Source of the DNA: Vitellaria paradoxa
Lineage: Eukaryota; Streptophyta; Magnoliopsida; Ericales; Sapotaceae
Length of the DNA: 64,000 nt
Assembly (NCBI GenBank): GCA_019916065.1
Contig: CM034242.1
Location: 6,506,453-6,570,452, forward strand
Reading direction: 5' to 3'
Below the pieces are notes generated by a model, which did not search any database, had not been told where the DNA came from, and worked only from the letters and a program-made list of their open reading frames with translations. Within the stretch, counting starts at the first letter, position 1. Each line of letters starts with the position of its first letter. Below are positions 58,060 to 64,000 of this stretch, piece by piece. The position numbers were made by a program, and so were the translations under genes.

Positions 58060-58167
58060 GAAGTTGGGGTTAGACCAAGTGGCAATGGCCCAACTCGTCT
58101 CTCAACTTCATCCGAGTTTGATTCCCTTACCCTATGATGTAATGTTTGATGTATTAAAAAAAAAAAA
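58060..58167 (+). mobile_element. SINE inserted in the copy D 5' region
   Basis: 108 bp. Box-A-like GGTTAGACCAAGTGGCAA, box-B-like CCGAGTTTGATTCCC and an A12 tail (58156-58167). Target repeat TCTATTTCTT (58050-58059) and TCTATTTTCTT (58168-58178). Copies B and C have a single uninterrupted AAAGTCTATTTTCTT here, which is the empty site. Confidence 0.85.
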
Positions 58168-58223
58168 TCTATTTTCTTTCTCGTTCTTCTTTCTATAATA
58201 ATTTCTAGTTCGAGATATCCAAA

Positions 58224-61200
58224 ATTGTGGCAGCGAAAGGAGGATGGCGTGGAGGGGCACTGAATATTTGGACCATGGTTTTCCTCTGTGTTTTGTTTCC
58301 GTTTATGTCATGCAAGACCGGTTATACAATTGCAGACGACACTCTCGCAGCAGGCCAAAGTCTCTCGGTGAGAAGAACTCTAATATCTCAAGGAGGCATT
58401 TTTTAACTGGGTTTCTTCAGTAAAGGTAAAGACGATTCTCTAAGGTTTTATCTTGGCATATGGCATAAGAAGTTGCAGAACAGAGTATAGTTTGGGTTGC
58501 AAACAGGGACAACCCACTTTCTCATTCATCTTCTGCTGTTCTTGAATTATCTGAGGATGGTAATTTAGTCGTCCTTGATGATTCATCTAAAACCCGGGTT
58601 TGGACGACGAACTTGGTGCCACAAACATCTATTCTACTGAAGCGGTGCTTCTTCGGGATGGCAATTTCGTACTAAGGAATAGCTCAGAGCCATCTATTAT
58701 ATACTGGCAGAGTTTGATCACCCAACCGACACAGGGTTGCCCGGTTCAAAGCTTGGCATCAATAAGCTTACTGGCAAAATCATGCGTCTTACTTCGTGGA
58801 AAACTCAGAAGATCCTGCTCCTGGGATGTTTTCATTTGAGATGGACCGAAATGGAAGCCTTCAGTGCTTTATAGAATGGAACATGTCCAGAAGGTATTGG
58901 AGTAGTGGACTATGGAATGGTGAAACATTTAGCTCAGTTCCTGAATTGAAACTAAACGACATTTACAATTACACTTTTGTCTCAAATGAGAAAGAGAGCT
59001 ATTTTACCTTCTCTGTTTACAACAAAATAGATGTACCATCAAAATTTGTGATGGATCAATCAGGGACAGCTTAGACTGTTAAGAATTGCAGAAGGTACTC
59101 GGAGTTGGAATCTATTTTGGGCACAACCAAGGGAATTATCTGATGTTTTTGCTCGTTGCGGGCCCTTTGGCATCTTCAATGAGAAGAAACCCCGAGAACC
59201 CTTGCGCGTGTTTGCAAGGTTTTGAATCGCTTTCAGAAACACAGCTAAATAACCAGTCAAGTGGTTGTGTGAGGAAAACCCCTTTGCAGTGTGAAATTAG
59301 TAAATTTTCCAATGGAAAAAATGATGGGTTCCTACATATTTCTAATATGACATTTCCTGCAAATTCAAAACATATCCTGCTACTAATGGCAAAAGGTGTA
59401 AATCAGCTTGTATGCAGAATTGTTCATGCACAGCTTATGCTTATAATGGTAGGTGTGTTCAATATGGGAAGGAGCTCTATTGAATTTACAATCCTCAGAC
59501 GGGAGCTACACTAGACAAGATATCCATATAAAGCTTGCTGCATCTGAGCTTCACGATTCTGGAGGTATGTGTCAGCCATTGATGAAAGTAACTTCTACTA
59601 GTATGAAGCCTCTTCCTTTGCGCATGTACTGTTTCTCTTTTTTTTTTTTTCATTTTTTTTCCTTCTTTTGTGTTTCAATAACTTCAAGCTATTCATCAGT
59701 CTAATCTCTCAATTCAGGTAACAGAAATGAGTTGTGGGTCATAGCATTTGTGGTTCCCCTCACTACAATTATTTCAGGTTTCTTCATTTGGCATTTCTAC
59801 ATGAGAAAGGTTCGGAAAAGATGGTAGGGTACTATTTTTGCGTTAGGTTTCAAAACTCATATTCAAATAAGTTATGTATGATCGTTAAATTTACGTAAGA
59901 CGATCAAATCATGGCTTCTTGAATAGTATGCTTTAGAACAATTTGGCTGAGAACTAACAGAAACTCATTGAGAGTATCTTGAAACTGCTTTGATATTAAA
60001 TTTAGTTATTTGAAAATTGTAGTTCATTTCCTATTGTTCTATGCTAAGCAGGGATACGCCATCCGAGTCAGGATTTGTACTTATTCGATTTCAATAGTAG
60101 TTCTGTTGCAACTGATCCTAAACAAAGACCCGATATAATTTAATGAGTGCGAAGAAGCATATCGATTTGCCATTCTTCAGTTTTGTGAGCGTCTCTACTG
60201 CAACGAGTGATTTTTCATCAACCAATAAACTTGGAGAGGGAGGTTATGGACCAGTTTATAGGGTAAGATTCAATATTTAGATCTAGTGCTTTAAATTAGA
60301 ATCACCATCATTGGATATCTTTGGTCATGCGAGATCAATAATGCAAAAATAATCATATTGTGAAACAAGTTAAGAAGGGCAATTATAATAGTTCATTTAC
60401 TTGACAACTCTACTTGATGTCATGTTTGGAGTATAGATTCATATTTGTTCAGCTTGTTATATATATATTCCAAATGAGACTTTTTTCTCTCTTTTTTTTG
60501 TTAAATTTTAACAGGGTGAATTACTTAATGGACAAGAAATAGCAGTGAAAAGACTTTCAAAAAAATCAGGACAAGGGTTGGAGGAGTTCAGAAATGAGAC
60601 AATATTGATTGCCAAACTTCAGCATCGAAAACTTGTTAGACTTTTGGTTGTTGCATCGAACGAGATGAAAATATATTGATCTATGAGTACATGCCTAACA
60701 AAAAGTCTAGATTTCTTCCTGTTTGGTTAGTTTTTCCTCTACTGTACACATTTATCTTGTGTAAATTTATTTGTAGTGTCAAAGTCCTTTTGACATAAAC
60801 TTGTGACAGATTCAAACAAACGGGGGCTACTAGATTGGAAGACACGTAGGCGTATAATTGAAGGGATTGCTCAAGGGCTTCTTACCTACATCAATACTCG
60901 AGATCACGCATTATTCATAGAGATCTAAAGGCCAGTAACATTCTTTTGGATGCTGAAATGAACCCAAAAATATCAGATTTTGGCATGGCTCGTATGTTTG
61001 GTCGCAATGAGCTACAGCGAACACAAGTCGGATTGTTGGAACATAGTAAGTGTGAAAAAACCAATATCCCTTAACATACACATATACAACACGTAGAAGC
61101 AATACACGTATTTTTACTCACTAAAATATCGTTTCTACTTAACTTTTAAATTTAGTGGTTATATGGCTCCTGAATATGCAATGGAAGGTCGCTTCTCTAT

Positions 61201-61729
61201 AAAGTCTGATGTCTTTAGCTTTGGAGTATTGTTGCTGGAGATACTGAGTGGCAAGAGGAATTCTGATTTTAATCACAGTAATTATCTCAATCTCATTGCA
61301 TATGTGAGAATCTGCAAGACCCTTTCTTGAGATTTTGTTTTGATTTTCTCCTTCAATTGCTGTTGATATTCTAATAAATTTTAGAACAAACAATGTTATG
61401 CATTGCATCTTCACAATTGAAATTTTCAGGCATGGGATCTGTTAGGTGCTGATAGAGGCTTGAACTTGTTGGATCCGATCCTTGATCGTCCTTATTCGAG
61501 TTTGAGATACATCAACATAGGACTTCTCTGCGTGCAAGATAATCCAATTGATCGGCCTACTACTATGGATGTTGTTGCAATGCTTAGAAATGATGTTGCA
61601 CCTCTACCAACACCTAAGCAGCCTGCATTTTGTACTAATCAAGCAGCAGACACAAATTCATCATCACCCAACCAGATGAGGACTTGTTCAGTTAATGGCA
61701 TAACTATTTCAATGATTCAAGCTAGATAA
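58224..61729 (+). pseudogene. S-RLK copy D, pseudogene
   Basis: Aligns with copy B along its whole length, including exon and intron layout, but is disabled throughout. The start reads ATTG for ATG (58224). A TAA replaces the Glu codon of FEL (58404-58406). One-base indels occur in the B-lectin part, about 58800, 59065, 59185, 59370 and 59455, in exon 3 (about 60122), exon 4 (GGTTGTTGC, about 60645; an extra A about 60700), exon 5 (CTTCTTACC, about 60882) and near its end. The glycine loop is GEGGYG (Tyr for Phe). Exon 6 (61157-61302) and exon 7 (61431-61729) are still open and end SMIQAR. The spread of single-base lesions suggests long neutral decay. Confidence 0.92.
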
Positions 61730-63599
61730 TTAAGTGGTAGGATTCATTGTTCTATCCTCGAATTTTCATTTCAATTGTTTCCCTATATATCTGAAAAAAA
61801 AAAAAAAAAAAGTTATCTTATGAATTCCTTTTGCCTTCTATTCTCATCTTCTTCTTGTTTTGATCAGTGGAAAGCAGCCTGAGGCTACAAGACAGCAGCA
61901 GATGAAGATTATTTTCAGAAGTAAGAAGGAAATAGAAAGCACCCCCTTTATGCTTCTTTCTGTAATTTATGTTTACTTGAAGGATATCAAAATGTTATTA
62001 TTCTAAAACATGAGTCAATGTTTTTTTTTTTCCCCCAAAAAAACAGTTACATTAAAACAAACGGCTTTTTTCAAAATTCTGTTTACTACTTCGCTTGTTT
62101 TCAACAAAATTTTTCTTATTATGTAACAACACATATATCTCATGGTATGTCTTGATTTTAGGACGAAATTATAAAACTAAAAACTGGGGCATGGTAATTA
62201 TGTCTAATCGCAATTGTCGATTTGCGTGGGATTCGGATGAGATTCACAAGATGGAGAGTAAAAATTAGCATTGCATTTTTAACTAAGGTGTAGAAGAGCT
62301 TACATAGGCGAGGGACTCATGTGGTGCGGTAGGAATCCTGACCACAGCTGGAATCCTTAAATTAACACACGGAGCTGTTTACAGCGGGGCTTCGAATTCG
62401 GTTTACATGAGCCTGAATCGCGGGCCTTACATTAATTGCAAATGATTGTGTCATAGAAAATGGGATCTCACATATTAACGATGAAGATTGTTTCGTCACA
62501 ATTGATGCTAACATTGAAATTTACATTGTTGAGAAGTGATTATCGGGCAAAGGCCCCCCATAATATTTTTAATAATAAAAAATCATTTTTTAGTGAATTT
62601 GTTTTCAAGTAATTTGAGTTCAATCATATTATTCTAGAAAATAATTAACGTAACATTTGGAACTTCATAAAAAGTCTCTCTCTCTCTCTCTCCTCAGTGA
62701 CTTTTGTAAATTTTGAGACGTTTTGATGAATCTTAACGTTGTACTTCTTAAGAAGTCAACCTTGTCCTCTGTGGAAATCAGATAAGTTGATTCATAAAAT
62801 ATTAAAATTCAATTTTATTCATATGAAATATTTTTAAAACATTTTTTATACTTATAGTGTGTAACATTTAATCCCATTTACCCTCACACCAAATGCATTA
62901 GGGCAACCCTTATCATTAATTTGAGGATAAATAATATCCTGAATAAATACTTCCCCTACAATTCCAAGCATGCGTTAGCCAAAAAAAAATTGACTAACTT
63001 TCCACTCTCAGTTACCTTCACTCCAAACACCCTTACATTACTTGCTTTAATTTCTTCCCCCGCCGTTTATGCAAGAGAAGGATCAAACAAAACGGTATGC
63101 ATACATTTTATCCACAAGTTTCAAATAAGTTAATATGAAATACACTTCACAGTCATATAATATCATAAATCCCACTTCAAAACTTGTATTCTTAATTATG
63201 CCATATTATCTCCTATATATTTGATTCAATTTTAATATCACCGTTCCACCCAATTTCACTAGAAATTATGTTGTATATTCTATTTATTCACTCACTGAGA
63301 CTCACTTGACAAAATTTTTAACGAAATTGCATAAAAAAATAATATTAGAACTGAATCGAAAGTATATAGTCAAATTAGCCTCATTGAAATTATATCTTGT
63401 GGTGTGATTGATGGTAAAATATAATAGCACTAAATGCATTTTAGCCCTAGTTTGGGAATACAGTAGTTGATAACACTTTCAATTTGGCTGGGAATCGGCA
63501 TTTTAATAAAATGGTCCTCAAACTACTCCCTGTATTTATTTTGGAAATTCTATTGTTTTAAATGTTGCGCTTTCCAAGGAAACAAATACTCCCATTTAC
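61730..63599. other. Copy D downstream flank
   Basis: Parallels 48709-50829 beyond copy C. Includes a (CT)n run (62674-62692). No gene. The short ORF at 62921-63133 overlaps a similar one after copy C but is not conserved as protein. Confidence 0.6.
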
Positions 63600-63866
63600 T
63601 ATGCCAAATCGAGGCAAAGTATCTTATACAACTGATGATGTAAAGAACATTAGATATAATTCGCCAAGGGGGAAGCAAGATGTGGAGTTGCCATTATTTT
63701 ATTTTTTAACATTAGGTAATAATTTGAAGGGGGAGACTTTGTACCTATTTTTAGATTGAGTTCTTTAAATTAGAACCACTTAAATACATCTTTTTCTTCT
63801 TTTTTTTGCTTTTCAATTTTGACAAGGGTAAACTACTGTATGGACAATAAATGGCTATGCATGTAA
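63600..63866 (+). pseudogene. Ancient S-RLK relic downstream of copy D
   Basis: The best-preserved relic. ACAACTGATGATGTAAAGAA, GATATAATTC, GGGGAAGCAAGATGTGGAGT and TGCC follow the exon 3 sequence of copy B (to about 63700), then a decayed glycine loop (GGGGGAGACTTTGTACCTA) and TTTAAATTAGAACCACT from the following intron. Exon 4-like GGTAAACTACTGTATGGACAA starts at 63826 with TAAATGGCTATG where the gene has GAAATAGCAGTG. Confidence 0.72.
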
Positions 63867-63930
63867 TATCTTAGCTTTGCAGAATTCTTCATTAATTTAT
63901 TCCACAAGATAGAATATGAAATTAATCCTT

Positions 63931-63996
63931 GGGGTTAGCTCAAGTGGCTTATGGGTATGCTCTCCACAGAAATCACACGAGTTCGATTCTTGAATT
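63931..63996 (+). other. tRNA-like/SINE head at window edge
   Basis: GGGGTTAGCTCAAGTGGC (box-A-like) and CACGAGTTCGATTCTTG (box-B-like) 40 bases apart. The window ends before any tail, so SINE or degenerate tRNA cannot be decided. Confidence 0.45.
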
Positions 63997-64000
63997 AAGT

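Overview
The window is nuclear DNA of a flowering plant, most likely a eudicot. It is AT-rich and packed with LTR retrotransposons, MITEs and SINE-like insertions. The host genes are intron-containing G-type lectin S-receptor-like kinases (S-RLKs). I cannot name the species from sequence alone. There are no operons, CRISPR arrays, rRNA genes or convincing functional tRNA genes.

Host gene content is one tandem S-RLK cluster, all on the + strand. Copy A (50-1212) enters from the left edge and shows only the kinase exons; it looks intact except for a shortened C-terminus. Copy B (34509-37981) is the only complete copy: seven exons with good splice sites encode 850 residues (signal peptide, B-lectin, S-locus/EGF-like, PAN, one membrane span, kinase with all key residues). 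Copy C (45074-48708) is a pseudogene broken by frameshifts, two internal deletions and a truncated Copia element. Copy D (58224-61729) is a pseudogene with a disrupted start codon, a nonsense codon and many one-base frameshifts. Much older S-RLK relics sit downstream of B, C and D (42405-44325, 50830-51100, 63600-63866), so the duplicating unit was gene plus relic.

Repeats dominate the rest. An Athila-type Ty3/gypsy element (1368-14792, - strand, TSD AGAGT, tRNA-Asp primer site) lies just downstream of copy A; its LTRs are nearly identical but gag-pol is broken, while an extra 457-codon ORF is intact. A much older Tat-type Ty3/gypsy element (18627-30727, - strand, TSD TATAT) carries an antisense ORF, a nested CACTA transposon (20648-22039), a nested hAT-like element (29189-29623) and a tandem array of G-box-like palindromes (23690-24275). 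That element sits inside the first unit of a tandem duplication of S-RLK upstream sequence (about 16.8-32.0 kb against 32.35-34.3 kb).

The interval between C and D holds a second tandem duplication (about 51.3-56.25 kb) with a long-TIR Mutator-like element (51959-53055) in one unit only, then a hAT-like element (56765-57735) filled with an alternating purine-pyrimidine GT/GC tract. A SINE (58060-58167) with target-site repeats sits just before the dead start of copy D.

Functionally, copy B (and perhaps A) would encode plasma-membrane receptor kinases with a lectin-type ectodomain. Everything else records duplication, decay and repeated transposon nesting. Paralogous empty sites inside the window let several insertions be proved without outside data.
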